Shown here: positions 1-10,477 of the stretch, in pieces
Layout: every line of letters starts with the position of its first letter
How positions within the stretch are numbered: the stretch's first letter is position 1
Origin: Mermis nigrescens
Taxonomy: Eukaryota > Nematoda > Enoplea > Mermithida > Mermithidae
NCBI GenBank assembly: GCA_036768485.1
Contig: JAVLUZ010000143.1
Span: 2,661,633-2,725,632 of the forward strand
Length of the DNA: 64,000 nt
Direction of reading: 5' to 3'
Notes under the pieces: generated by a model
Seen by the model: the letters and a program-made list of their open reading frames with translations, nothing else
Databases searched by the model: none
What the model was told of the DNA's origin: nothing
Translations under genes and position numbers: made by a program

Positions 1-280
1 GGGTTTCTGAGGGCAAAAATTACTAATATTCGTCTCAAAACGGCGCGAAGCGCCGAAAAATTCGACATTTTTCCTTTCAAAATGCAATTTCTGACATTAT
101 AAAGTTATATAGAGCACACAATTACTCATTTCGGCGCGAAGCGCCGAAATTTTTTGCGAATTTTAAATCTTTTTTGCAGTTTTTGTTCTCCTAAAAAATC
201 TTTGTACATGTACAAAGACGGTCCCTAAAAGTCTTTGTACATCGGGAAAAATCTTTGCCGAATACAAAAAAAACACTGAC
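1..280 (+). repeat. Family R6 repeat, copy 1 (cut by window edge)
   Basis: Dispersed repeat with a TCTTTGTACAT / TGTACAAAGACGGTCCC segment near its right end and two GGCGCGAAGCGCC palindromes (42-54, 133-145). It aligns by eye with 1648-2025 and 41318-41690. The left end lies outside the window. Confidence 0.7.
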
Positions 281-524
281 CCCCACCATTAAGAACGCAT
301 GTTTATTCGATCAGATTGCATGGACGTGGGGATCTGGAGACCACCGGAATCCAAAATACCTCCGAACACCTTAACTACAGAATTAAAAAGACACCAGAAT
401 CAAATTTTTAAAAATTTCGATTTTTTGACACCATTGGACAGAGCCCGAAAATGTTGCTTTTAAAAACAAATCTCCAAAAGTTTTGGACGCTCAAGAATTT
501 AGGCGGTGCCCGTGCATGATCAGA

Positions 525-770
525 CTATTCTGCTGCTGCTGAAGGTCAGCCAAAGGGTTTTTTGACCTTAAATGGACCTAAAAATTACTATAAACGTTAA
601 AATAACATGAAATTGTCTCAAGTAGTTTAGATGTTCTGATCAATTTCAAATGCTTTTGCTAAAAATCGTGAATTTTCCTTTTTTAAACCACAATTTTGTC
701 ATTTTTTACCGAAAAATTTTTTATTTTGTCCTTTTGGGGGTTTTGAGCCCCACGCGCATGTCGAATTGCA
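525..770 (+). repeat. Probable family R4 repeat in the 281-1012 gene-free stretch
   Basis: A diverged match to the repeat at 7805-8055, 43225-43450 and 46325-46560: GACCTTAAA-type start, 'gtcaatttcaa'-like middle and a G-rich end with CCACGCGCATG. Nothing else is recognisable in 281-1012 apart from AT-rich sequence. Confidence 0.4.
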
Positions 771-1012
771 TGCGTGACTTTGCATTCATACGTAGGTACT
801 TGTAAGTACTATTGAGTTTATTGAATTAGTGACTTTGCCCGGTTATATTTTATTTTATTAACTAATGTAGTTAATTGAAACCCATTAAAATTGGTTTTAG
901 TTAAATTTTGTTTAAAATCTAATTAAATTTTATCAAGCTGTGAAACTAAAAATTGAAGTCAGTTTATCATCGACTTTCAACGTAGGAAACTGCTCTCCGG
1001 TCATCGGCCTGG

Positions 1013-1027
1013 CCAATCAGCCACGTG
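1013..1027 (+). promoter_or_regulatory. CCAAT box and CACGTG E-box before predicted exon 1
   Basis: CCAAT (1013-1017) and the perfect palindromic E-box CACGTG (1022-1027) lie 13-27 bases before the predicted ATG at 1040. Such sites bind NF-Y and bHLH-type factors in animals. Their use here, and whether they are promoter or 5' UTR, is inference. Confidence 0.35.
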
Positions 1028-1039
1028 CAAAAAAATCTT

Positions 1040-1208
1040 ATGACCATCAGTCGTCCTACAGTTTTTAACCAACAGCGACCAATGGTAGTCGAGTATCGAT
1101 CTTGCCACGATGATGATTCGTCGGATTATACGCCCGATTGCGAATCAATATCTGATCAATGCGCTAACTCATCCTTCGACCCCCTATTTGATCAAGGGAC
1201 GAATTTCG
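1040..1208 (+). CDS. Unrecognised acidic protein, exon 1 of 3 (predicted)
   Basis: I do not recognise this protein. Exon 1 begins MTISRPTVFNQQRP and ends after 56 codons plus one base at a GT donor (1209-1210, TTCG|GTAATG). It joins in frame to 3072-3320 and then 5284-5474. The three exons total 609 bases, giving 202 residues plus stop, with every phase matching (1 to 2, then 1 to 2). The product is acidic and low in complexity: a DDDSSDY cluster here, an ATPATSSDAAAVEG-type linker and a DDDD run in exon 2, and a serine/acidic tail in exon 3. There is no signal peptide, membrane segment or domain I can name. Codons are more CpG-rich than the surroundings, which supports real coding sequence. 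A regulatory, disordered protein is a guess. The true start could instead be the ATG at 3128 in exon 2. Confidence 0.5.
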
Positions 1209-1233
1209 GTAATGTTAAGCTCATAGATGCATA

Positions 1234-1399
1234 TCAGGGCGTGGGGTTGGGGGGTATGCACCATCCCAGAAATTAAAATACTCCCCTCCAGAAATCAAAA
1301 TACCACCCCCCCGAATTCAATTTTTGAATTTTTTTCCTTTTTCGCAATTTTTTGATGCCAATGGATGCACCCCCAGAACTTTGGTGCCGCCCACCGATG
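1234..1399 (-). mobile_element. hAT-like MITE family H1, internally deleted copy
   Basis: Starts GGGCGTGGGGTTGGGG and ends GCCGCCCACCGATG. The middle segment found in full copies is missing. It lies 25 bases past the exon 1 donor, inside intron 1 of the acidic-protein gene. Confidence 0.75.
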
Positions 1400-1647
1400 C
1401 ATAGATGTACATATAAGGTCAGGCTTCACTAGGATATGAATTATTCAAATGTGACATTAGAAACTATAAAAATGTGTTTCATATCTGTAACATGAAAAAA
1501 TAAACAATATCAAAAATATAAATATAAGGAAAATAAAATGTAAAACACGTCGTTTAAAGTCATATGAAGGAAACACCTGCATAAATAGCCTGTTTTCATT
1601 TGGTACACTGGCGTTTTTCAACCCATTGACGCTTTTTTCGCTTTTGT

Positions 1648-2025
1648 AGAAGGTCCCTGTGTAAATGTTCAAAGACGGTCCCCATTAGTCTTTGTTCATT
1701 TTGTATATGTAAATTTGTGGGTGCTATAAAATTGTACGGTAGCGCTTTCAGTGTGGTAAAACAGAGTTTTTTACCTTTGGTAGTGTATTTTAGTCAATTT
1801 ATCGGTTTCTGACGAGAAAAAATGATGAATTTTGTATCTCACGATTTTCCTTTCTAAATAGAAATTCTGCCATTATAAAGATATATAGCAGAAGAGTCAG
1901 TCACTCATTTCGGCGCTAAGTGTCGACTTTTCGGGATTTTAGACCATTTTACAGTTTCGTCATCCCAAAAGTCTTTGTACATCTGGAGAAATCTCTGTCG
2001 AATATAGAAAACAACCGTGGGAGGG
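1648..2025 (+). repeat. Family R6 repeat, copy 2
   Basis: Full-length-looking copy of the element at the left window edge: AAGGTCCCTG start, a GTGTGGTAAAACAGAG block, a decayed palindrome at about 1911-1925 and an AGTCTTTGTACATC end. It lies in intron 1 of the acidic-protein gene. Confidence 0.7.
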
Positions 2026-2460
2026 TTAAAAATTTCCTGGCTGTAGAGCATATATACAAGCACATAGGGGTATTTACCCCCACCCCCGCTAAAGGGTCAG
2101 TCAGACAGGTAATGTCCGGCGATTTTTAGCTAACGCAACGTTTTTTGCATCATTTTTGAGGTCAAAAGCTGTGAAAATTTCAAAATTTTTTGGCGCTTTG
2201 CACTAGATTAGTACCTTTACATACGCACTTTTTGCTCAAAAAGCACTCGAAATTGACCGATTTTTGTATTTGTTAGTGTTAAAAGTGATATAATGCAGTC
2301 AACATTGACTAAAATGCTTTAAAAATGCGATATTGCGACGAAAACACGTTTTACTGGTTATTTTGACAATGTTGGTCGTTTAAACAGCAAGAAAATCGTG
2401 AGTGTTAAATTTTCTGTTGTGGATTCCTGAGATTTCACCCCCTGCTGACCCTGACCTTGC

Positions 2461-2795
2461 TCACCTATGCTTTGGGGCATACATGTAAGAGGGAGGATGG
2501 GGGATGTTGTTCGTCCCCGATCCCCTCAAAGCCAGAATATTTTTACCCCCTCCCCGATTTTTGGAAAAAAATCCCCCATTTTTGGCGAAAATCGAATTTT
2601 TGGCTGTTTTTACGTGTTTCTTGGCCGAAAATTGGAGGTCTCTACCCACACCCCTTGCCCACCCTAAGAATGGCCAGGACCCCCACCCAAAGTTTAGAGC
2701 TGTTACGTGTATGCTTTGAGGGAAGGGGGACGACCAACTTTGGATGGGGGTCCCCTTTCCCCAAATTCCCCCTTACACGTGTACATATGTATGCT
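2461..2795 (+). repeat. Family R7 repeat (ACATGTAAC ends)
   Basis: G/C-run-rich element with ends related to CATACATGTAA and TTACACGTGTAC. Inside it has CCCCGATTTTTGGAAAAAAAT and a GGAGGTC block shared with 2866-3060 and 36135-36326. Peptides predicted in it come from the repeat. Confidence 0.6.
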
Positions 2796-2865
2796 CCCTA
2801 AATATGCCCATGTTTTATTAAGATAAATTATCTTAAATCATGTACATCATACGTAGTCATATTTA

Positions 2866-3060
2866 CATGTAACGGCTCGAAATTTTGTGGGGGAGGGGTA
2901 AATGACATCCAATTTTTTTGCCAAAAAACGCCTAAAAACTGCCAAAAAATTCGATTTTTTCCAAAAATCGAGAGGGTTCAAAAAATTTTCTGGCTTTGGT
3001 GGGATGGGAGGGGCGTCCGACTTTGAGGAGGGGATCCCCCATACCCCCTGTTACATGTAG
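2866..3060 (-). repeat. Family R7 repeat directly before predicted exon 2
   Basis: Begins ACATGTAACGGCTCG and ends CCCCCTGTTACATGTA, so the ends are inverted copies. The right end supplies the pyrimidine-rich stretch 11 bases before the proposed 3' splice site at 3071. Confidence 0.65.
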
Positions 3061-3071
3061 TATGTATGTAG

Positions 3072-3320
3072 TTCAAGCTCCGCTTCGCTTCGACTATGCT
3101 ACGACGTCTTTCCCGGTCACCGATTGGATGGAAAAATTTCGCCGCTTATTCTACGACGACGCTCAGGCGACGCCAGCGACGTCTTCCGACGCCGCCGCTG
3201 TTGAAGGTGTCGCCGCCGCCGACGACGACGACATTTTCGCCGCCGACTCCTATATTTGCGATATTTTTCCGCCCGGCGATAATCGCGCCCCAACTAGGGA
3301 TCCCGATGACGTAGCCAATT
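3072..3320 (+). CDS. Unrecognised acidic protein, exon 2 of 3 (predicted)
   Basis: Follows the acceptor TATGTATGTAG (ending 3071) and ends before a strong donor GTAAGT at 3321. It reads VQAPLRFDYATTSFPVTDW, then MEKFRRLFYDDA, then an alanine/serine/threonine linker and a DDDD cluster. The in-frame ATG at 3128 (GATTGGATGG context) is an alternative start. The upstream half of the intron's splice-site region is transposon-derived. The exon stands out as GC- and CpG-rich against AT-rich flanks. No homologue is recognised. Confidence 0.55.
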
Positions 3321-3650
3321 GTAAGTCACGTGACTCGGTGGGAAAAGTTTTGATCAACATGGACGACGGCCTATTGCTCAACGCTGGACTGGATAGTGAG
3401 ATTTAATAAAATATGCATGCGAACAAAGAAAGCTTGAAAAAGAAGCAAAAACTGCCCTAAGAATTGGTGAAACAATGCGAGCAATAAATTTCGAAAAAAT
3501 TAAGAAAAAAAGGGAAAAACAAATTTTCGAAGTTTACACCATTTTGAATTTGCGCAAAAAAATCTAACGAAAAAATCGCAATGTTAACATACGCAGGACG
3601 GGTTCCGAATCTGACGAACATTTAAAAACTGCGCTAACTCGCCCTTCGAA

Positions 3651-3885
3651 CATAGGTGGACGGCCCCCAAAGGTCTGGGGGGTGCAAGATTTTTACAAAG
3701 GTCAACAAATGGCCTTGAAAATGGTGTATGGCGTAAAAAACACAATTTTTCAAGGTTTCTCATCAAGCACTACACATTGGCATCAAAAAATTGCGAAAAA
3801 ACAACAAATTTTCAAAAAATTGGATTCTGGGGGGTATTTTGGTTCCTGGGGGTGCATACCCCCAAACCCCCCACGCCCAGGTATG
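3651..3885 (+). mobile_element. hAT-like MITE family H1
   Basis: CATAGGTGGACGGC start and CCACGCCCAGGTATG end, with the standard core (GGTCAACAAATGGCC, then CACTACACATTGGCATC). It lies in intron 2 of the acidic-protein gene. Flanking octamers agree at only five of eight positions. Confidence 0.85.
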
Positions 3886-4474
3886 CCCCGGAATCCCATG
3901 TGTATATCATTTTTTCGTTTTCCCGTAATTTTTTATGTCATTGCATTGAATTCGATGGAAAACTTCGAAAAATTGTGTTTTTGCCCTGCGATCAATTTTT
4001 TTGGACCATTTATGGCCTCAATTTTTCGATCCCCTTCCCGTAGAATTTCGTTCCTGCATTTGTATGATCGTAAATACTAGTCTATTGTACATGGGTGCGT
4101 TTAGGGGTTTGAAACGATAGGCGCTTAGCATGGTCAGTTTAGGGCGTAAAAGTGGAACGCGAGATGGAGGATCTCGCCACCTAATGTTAGCCGTCCCCCG
4201 AGGTCAGAAGTTTTTGACCCCCTCTTCTGCAAAAACTCGGGTTTGCATTTGCATTGTGATTTTTTATCGCATTACATCTTATCCCATGAAATTAACTGAC
4301 TCCTCCCCTTCAAAAATTTTGAGCTGTTACATGTCTGGTCTGGGGGTCAGCATGAGAGCTTTATGGCCTAAAAATCCAAAATTAACATATTTATGTGTGA
4401 CGTAACTCTTTTGTATGCATTTGCATCTTTACTCATGTACATTTGTGTAACGCACGACTATTATGGACACAGAC

Positions 4475-4721
4475 CAAACCTAGGCGTGGGGGTTTAGGAG
4501 GTATGCACCCCAGAAATTAAAATACCCCAGAAACCGAAATACCATCCCAGAATTCACTTTTTGAAATTTGTTTTGTTTTTTCTCAAGTTTTTGATGCCAA
4601 TGGATAGTGCTCGACGAGAAAGTTGGGAAATGGTGTTTTTCGCCATACCATCATTTTTAAGGCCATTTTTGACCTTTGGAAAATCTTGCACCCCCCAGAC
4701 CTTTGGTGCTGCCCACCTATG
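4475..4721 (-). mobile_element. hAT-like MITE family H1, minus orientation
   Basis: CAAACCTAGGCGTGG start and GCTGCCCACCTATG end. Flanks ACACAGAC and GCACAGAC agree at seven of eight positions, a slightly decayed 8-bp target duplication. In intron 2 of the acidic-protein gene. Confidence 0.9.
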
Positions 4722-4857
4722 GCACAGACACCCAAAATTGAATTTTTAGCATGTTTTTGGGATTTTTGCTGGTTATGCACCAGCAGACCCTCCAGAATTC
4801 GGCTGCTGTCCATGTTTGATTATAGGGGTTCATAACGATACATCCATCAGCAGGCAT

Positions 4858-5210
4858 ACACAGCATGGGAATTCGGAGAGGGGAGGGTGAAATTCTTAAT
4901 TGCCTTTTTTGGTCTCAAAAAAGGTGAATACGCGTCAAAAACATCGTTTTTCGGTGTTTTTGACTATGCTATATATTTCTATAGCAAAAAAACATAAAAA
5001 AAACTCGATTTTAAATATAGTCGAAAATCGGGTATCCGAAAATTTTACATTTTTCAGCAAAAAGACAGATAAAAACGCCTAAAACAGCACTTTTCTACGA
5101 AATTTTAGGAAACCTTCGAAGAATTGCGAATTCTGGGAGTGAAAAAATTACTTCGGCGAGAGGGGCATTGAAAATTTTCCTTGGGAAGGGGCTGAAACAC
5201 CCATAAAGAT
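4858..5210 (+). repeat. Family R8 repeat (CAGCATGGGAA start)
   Basis: Shares CAGCATGGGAA, GCGTCAAAAACAT, a 'gacat/gtgtttttgactatgct' block and a GAATTCTGGGAGTGAAAAA tail with 9238-9560. Diverged relatives occur near 34260-34400 and 49560-49680. Confidence 0.55.
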
Positions 5211-5283
5211 CATGTATGTCATCATTTTTTTGCCTTTTTTGTCTTAATTTTTCGTCATTGCGATATTTATTATGCATTTTTAG

Positions 5284-5474
5284 CGCCTAATTCTTCGCCC
5301 AAAGCAGCGCGATGCGGATTTTCGGACGAATCTTTGGAGTTTTTCTCATTCGTCATGCAATCGGATCAAAGTTTGCACAGCGGCGAAAAGAGCTCAGCGA
5401 TCGATGAGCTTAATTTTCTCGATTTTACCTCCAACGTAAACGAACAGGATGGTGGCTCAGGATTCGTTCTTTGA
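5284..5474 (+). CDS. Unrecognised acidic protein, exon 3 of 3 (predicted, terminal)
   Basis: Acceptor GCATTTTTAG ends at 5283. The two leading bases complete the split codon from exon 2, and the frame stays open for 62 further codons to TGA at 5472-5474. The residues are serine- and acid-rich (SDESLEFF, then SAIDELNFLDF), with a C-terminus ending GGSGFVL. A CpG-rich base composition sets it apart from the repeats around it. A MITE starts 128 bases after the stop, so the 3' UTR must be short or include that MITE. Confidence 0.55.
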
Positions 5475-5602
5475 TTATTGCGTTTTACTTTACACTGCGA
5501 CGTCGAGTACCTTTCTTATGAAAAAATGCTCGCGCTTATTTTTTTCCAATATTTTTTATACTCGTGCTACAATAAGAAGAGGTGTTTTTTGACAGTACGA
5601 CT

Positions 5603-5849
5603 CATAGGTGGGCGGCACAGGGTTTGGGGGGTGCAAGATTTTTTCAAAGGTCTAAAAATTGCCTCAAAAATGGTGGTTTGGCAAGAAAACACCATTTCTC
5701 GTCGTTTTTTATGGAGCACTATCCATTGGCATCAAAAAATTGCGAAAAAAACACAAAAAATTTTAAAAATTGAATTCTTGGGGGTGTTTTAGGTTTCTGG
5801 GGGGTATTTTCAGTTTCTGAGGGGTGCATATCTCCCATGCACAGATATG
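5603..5849 (+). mobile_element. hAT-like MITE family H1
   Basis: CATAGGTGGGCGGC start and CACAGATATG end. Flanks GTACGACT and GTACGATC agree at six of eight positions. Confidence 0.85.
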
Positions 5850-6240
5850 GTACGATCTCGCTACAGTATGCATAAAGGTTACAAAATTAGTATTTTCTTA
5901 AATCCTGTGAGCATTTTATACGATACTGGCTAGTTTAACTCTTGCTCGTTTTGTGGTCATGCTAAAACACGAAACAGATGGTTTCAAAATTTTTAGAGAC
6001 CGAGAAATGACTACTGATGTACGTTATTTTGAAAGCATTAGAACAGTGCTATTCAGGCCTGTAACAGAAATCACGAGATTTCGTCGGGCATCTTGATCGC
6101 ATGGTTGCTCAATTTATTTACATAATTTTTCTAGGTGTGCTTTCTAATCAATAGGTCACAAAAACACTCAAAAATGGAATTTTCATGATTTTTAGCAGTG
6201 TATTGTTGTGTAATGATTCCCATGTATGCATACATACATG
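5850..6240. other. Gene-free stretch, nothing recognised
   Basis: AT-rich unique-looking sequence with short open frames only. No repeat of the window matches it clearly. Confidence 0.4.
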
Positions 6241-6247
6241 CACACGG

Positions 6248-6625
6248 TCAATAGTTCTGGGAGGGGTAACCAAGTTTCCTTGGGGGAGGGGGTTAAATGA
6301 GTAATTTTTTACCTATTTTAATGCCAAATTTTCATATTTAATTCGTCTTATTTTATTCTTGATAAATATTTTAGGTAACATTTGCATGAAAGCAATAAGG
6401 GCGATTGAATGACCTTTATCATCAAATATAATACGAAATAATGGAAGAAAAACGTCTGGATGAACGATTTGAATATTCTAATGCTCGAAAAATAAGTATC
6501 TATACTTGAAATTATACTGTTAGACGTCTTTTGACGCTTTTTCATATTTCGAGCACTGGGTTTCTTCCTGAAACAGCTTGACGGGGTATGCCTTTCAAAA
6601 GTCCTGATAGGGCGATACCCCCATA
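6248..6625 (+). repeat. Family R5 repeat, copy 1
   Basis: G-rich start TCTGGGAGGGGTAA, an ATTTTATTCTTGA block, then GCAATAAGGGCGATTGAATGA, TCTGGATGAAC, a TTAGACGTC block and a GGGGTATGCC end. The same order is seen at 35560-35935 and, interrupted, at 43012-43565. Confidence 0.65.
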
Positions 6626-6684
6626 CCACTTCTTCAGTGTGCACACAGGGGCAAAGGGAGGGGTGAGTAAGAGAGAGGTATTAA

Positions 6685-6915
6685 TATAGGTGGGCGGCGC
6701 CAAGATGCTGGGGGTGCAAGATTTTTCAAAGGTCAAAAAATGCCCTTAAAAATGGTGGTATGGCGAAAAAACGTCATTTTTCAACGTTTCTCATTGAATC
6801 TATCCGTTGGCATCAAAAAATTGCGAAACAAGAAGAAGAATTAAATAGAATTCTGGAGGGTATTTTGGTTTCTGTGGAGTGCATACCCCTTCCAAACCCT
6901 CCACGCACAGGTGTG
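6685..6915 (+). mobile_element. hAT-like MITE family H1
   Basis: First base changed (TATAGGTGGGCGGC) and the end is CACGCACAGGTGTG. Flanks GGTATTAA and GGTATTAC agree at seven of eight positions. Confidence 0.88.
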
Positions 6916-6959
6916 GGTATTACCCTTCTCTCAGATTTTTAGAAATCAGGCACTGCCAA

Positions 6960-7138
6960 CAGGGGCGGATTTAGGGGGAGTGGCGGCCGCCCCCCATTGG
7001 CCCAAAATAGTACGCAAAATTAAGGATTTTTTGAGCGATTTTAGCGGGTTGAAACGGTTAATTTTTCCGCCCAAGTCGGGGTTCCACCTCCTCCGTTACG
7101 GGTACCGCCCCTTTGGGAAAATCCTGGATCCGCCACTG
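6960..7138 (+). mobile_element. hAT-like MITE with CAGGGGCGGAT ends
   Basis: A separate 179-bp element. The left end CAGGGGCGGATTTAG is the inverted match of the right end CTGGATCCGCCACTG. It is flanked by ACTGCCAA (6952-6959) and ACTGCCAG (7139-7146), an 8-bp duplication with one mismatch. CAG-starting ends plus 8-bp duplications are typical of the hAT superfamily. No coding capacity. Confidence 0.8.
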
Positions 7139-7465
7139 ACTGCCAGCCAGACGATTTCGGCGAAGCATAAATCGCTGCTGGAAAAATTTTGATTCTTATA
7201 ATGGAAAAACAGCTCAATTAAGAAAAAGTTCAGTCAACCTAGTCAGCTCATTGCAAAAGTATTAATTTTCCCGAATCTTGTACTTTTTGCCTATTGTTTG
7301 TCACATAATGGTGAATTATTTTCATAATGCATTGTTTAAAATAGATATTTTTTCGACAAAATACATTATTCATCAACCATATGACCTCAAGAATGACATT
7401 TTGATATACATGCTTAAGTACATAACGACATCTATATATTACCTGGTGAAAACGTATGTTATGAC

Positions 7466-7717
7466 CATAGGTGGGCAGCACCGGAATTCTGGGGGAGTGT
7501 GAAAAAATTTCTGGGGGATGGGGGTGAAAAATTTCCAAAGGTCAAAAAATGGTCTTAAAAGTTGCGTATGGTGAAAAAACACCATTTTTCGACGTTTCTC
7601 ATTGATCACTATTCAATGGCATCAAAAAATCGCTAAAAAAGCAGCAAAAAATTGAATTCTGGGGGGTATTCCAACTTCTGGGGGATGCATACTCCCAACT
7701 CCCCACGCCCACGTGTG
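7466..7717 (+). mobile_element. hAT-like MITE family H1, reference copy
   Basis: A clean unnested 252-bp copy: start CATAGGTGGGCAGCAC, end CACGCCCACGTGTG, with perfect 8-bp flanking repeats GTTATGAC (7458-7465 and 7718-7725). The core reads TCAAAAAATGGTC, then GGCGAAAAAACACC in related copies, then CACTATCCATTGGCATC, then GAATTCTGGGG. The imperfect terminal inverted repeat is CAYASSTGGGC. There is no transposase, so it must be moved in trans. Confidence 0.95.
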
Positions 7718-7804
7718 GTTATGACCTATCTTAACTATGTGACTGTACTTAAACTAATACCAGTGTGCATGCATGTATATACCTTGGTCGCTCGCTACCG
7801 TATA

Positions 7805-8055
7805 TGTAAAGCATGGCCGATCTATGGGGGTTAAATATCCAGTTATTTAGCCAAAATGACCTTAAAAACTGGTACAAATGTTACATTAGCTCTACGTTAT
7901 TCCACAGTTTCTGGTCAATTCAAGGTTTTTTGAAGAAAGAATTCAATTTTCATTGATTCTTAACTTTAATTTTGCCTCATTTTCCCCATGAAATTTCCCA
8001 TTTTTTTATTCTGGGAGGGGCTTACCCCCACACCCATCATGTGCATGTGTGGTCG
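7805..8055 (+). repeat. Family R4 repeat
   Basis: Shows GCATGGCCGAT, GCCAAAATGACCTTAAAAAC, CACAGTTTCTGGTCAATT, TTTTGCCTCATTTTCCC and a CCCACACCCAT end, in the same order as 46325-46560 and 43225-43450. Confidence 0.6.
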
Positions 8056-8741
8056 CTACTGTTGCAGCTTAAACAGTTCACGCTCGATTTACATTGATTT
8101 GATTTTTGCGATCCGCGCACGAATTTTTACAAAACAGTGTAAATTATGGATCGTTAAGTGATTATTAATATATTCAACATTCCGTGTATGTATACGTCTT
8201 TGTACTTTATGGATTACTGATATCCATGTAAAAGAACGAAAAAATATCACCAACTATTTTTTGGCATCCAAATCAGCAAAAAGCGAAAATAACAATAAAA
8301 ATTTATATAGTTTTCCCGTCTCTTTGATCTGGACCGAATGCCTTACCCATTATGCTCTGCTATTCCCGTAGCTCGAAGTTTCATAGTTGAGCTTAGCCGG
8401 CTATTTTTGTAATAAGAAACGAAAGCAGATTTTTGCGAAGTTTTTGAGGTTAACCCTATCTTTTCGCTGCATAAACTCAATTTATTAAATATTAGGATTA
8501 TTAAGAATAATAGCATTACATTGGCACCGCTAGAATTTCGATATGAGTCGTTTTCATCGAACATTTGCAAAAAAATTTAAAAAAAATTCAAAAAATTGGA
8601 ATCTGGGTGTGTCGGCGTTGAATTCTGGTGCTAAAAACCCTTCACGTCGATGTGTAATATGAAATAACAGACTCTAATCGGGGCATTTCGTCGAGCCCTT
8701 TTTGTATATGAATGGGCGTACGCAGATGGAACGATTGGGGG
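8056..8741. other. Gene-free stretch, nothing recognised
   Basis: AT-rich sequence with no splice-framed open frame of note and no strong match to the window's repeats. Confidence 0.4.
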
Positions 8742-8985
8742 CATAGGTGGGCGGCACCAAAGTTCTGGGGGTGCAAGAATTTTTTCAAAGGTCAAAAAAT
8801 GGCCTTAAAAATGGTGGTATGGCGAAAAAACACCATTTTTTAACGTTTCTCTTCGAACACTATCCATCGGCATCAAAAAAATTGCGAAAAAAACAAAAAA
8901 TATCGAATTCTGGGGGTATTTTTGATTTCTGGGGGAGTATTTTGACTTCTGGGGGTGCATATCCCCCAAACCCCCCACGCCCAGG
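8742..8985 (+). mobile_element. hAT-like MITE family H1
   Basis: CATAGGTGGGCGGCACC start and CACGCCCAGGTAT end with the complete core. Target duplication not clear. Confidence 0.88.
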
Positions 8986-9237
8986 TATAGAGGGGGCGCC
9001 CCCACTTAGACCCAAAACATGGTTGAAAGGTAAGATGATGCATGAAAACTAATGAAAATTGACAGCTTGTTATCGAAAAATCTCAGAATTCGTTGTCACA
9101 AAACCGACCATAAAATGTGACTTTTCCTAGCCTATTGAGTAAAAATTAAAGTTTCCAAAAAGTTGATTTTATGTCTTAATGGATACAGTATGTTACAATC
9201 CATTTACTTTGTGTACCGATGAACCTGACGTGTATAC

Positions 9238-9560
9238 AGCATGGGAAATCAGAGATCCGAAATCTTAAAGTGCTTTTTGGGCTCAAAAATTCTGAGTGCG
9301 CGCCAAAAACATAGTCTTTTTTGACATTTTTAGCGATGCTCTCTCTTTCTAGAGCATAAAAATGAAAAGATTACCAAAAAAACTAAAGAACGTGAATAAA
9401 TTGAAGAAAATATAGTCAAAAAATAAGTATATGGCGCGAAGCGCCGAAAATCTGACTTTTTCGAGCAAATAGGTGGCTAAAAATGCGTACTTCGGATTTG
9501 AAAAAATTGAGAATCAAAATTCGAATTCTGGGGGTGAAAAGTTTTTTCGGGGAAACCTCC
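9238..9560 (+). repeat. Family R8 repeat, second copy
   Basis: CAGCATGGGAAATC start, GCGCCAAAAACAT block, a GGCGCGAAGCGCC palindrome at 9433-9445 and a GAATTCTGGGGGTGAAAAG tail. Matches 4858-5210 in order, although the palindrome is an addition here. Confidence 0.55.
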
Positions 9561-9645
9561 CTTAACCCCCCAAGATAATCTATGCGTCGAACATAACCTG
9601 AAATATTGGATCATCAATTCTGCGTACGCCCCTGGTTGGTATGTG

Positions 9646-9812
9646 CAGGCGCGTAGCTCTGAGGGAATGGGGGGTCCGCCCCCCAAAATTAAAAAACACC
9701 GGAAAAATGTACTTTTTAAACGTTATTTTGTGCTATTATTGGCCTTTTTGGGCTTAGTCCCCCCAAAATTGGTGTTGGTCCCCCCGAAATAGGACGGCCA
9801 GCTACGTGCCTG
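9646..9812 (+). mobile_element. hAT-like MITE family H3 (CAGGCRCGTA ends), copy 1
   Basis: CAGGCGCGTAGCT at the left is inverted at the right as AGCTACGTGCCTG. Flanks GGTATGTG and TGTATGTG agree at seven of eight positions. The inside, including TTATTTTGTGCTATTATTGG, is shared with 46150-46320. Confidence 0.85.
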
Positions 9813-10477
9813 TGTATGTGTACATCATCGTTGCCTTTTACACTCGCATTTATTTAGCATCGGCCTTTGCATTTTTTACGTTTCGACTTTTCGTTATCAG
9901 GTCTGTTGCTCATGAATCTTATTGATTTCGTCTTATCACTGCACGAGGTGCCATATGCAAAATACAGTATTATTATCGTGCCTATGTATATTACTCGCTC
10001 GCTTTACACGATGTACGTTCTACTTGAAGAAAAGTTCAGAAGGCTATAATCGTATTATGATTATCGACTTAGAATCGATTTTGAATTGAATTCGTTAAAT
10101 GCCAGTCCATTTCAAATTAAACTTTTTTAAGTCGTTATTTGCCTTGGAAAGAATAGATTTGATTGATGAGCTTCAAGGCTATATACGTTTCTAAACACTT
10201 TGCAATTAATGTACGTAACAGGGGGATGGGGAATCCCCCATTTAAAAACAGCCGTCTTCCTATCCCACCAAAGTCGGAAAATTTTTGACCATTACTATCG
10301 TGACAAAAGAGTGATTTATGTATCTTTTTAAAAGCTTTTATTTTTCTAAGTAGCCAAACATTTTCTTATTGTATTCAACCTTTGTTATCTTCCGCGCGCC
10401 TATAATTTTTAAATGTTTTCGTAAGATATTTTAGAAAAGCTCGTCGAAACGTTTTAGCCTCAACGAGTGAGCTAACA
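9813..10477. other. Gene-free stretch with a fragment of family R7
   Basis: Mostly AT-rich unique sequence. A piece at about 10214-10290 (GGGGGATGGGGAATCCCCC, then AAAGTCGG) is related to the R7 repeats. Confidence 0.4.

Noticed and set aside
2457..2801. 114-codon open frame rich in proline and phenylalanine
   Set aside because: It is a read-through of an R7 repeat with G/C runs; overlapping frames of similar length exist on both strands.
3682..4080. 132-codon open frame
   Set aside because: Its first two thirds are an H1 MITE; the remainder shows no similarity or splice signals.
9646..9812. Suspected coding exon because of sequence conservation with 46150-46320
   Set aside because: Inverted ends and an 8-bp flanking duplication show that it is a MITE.
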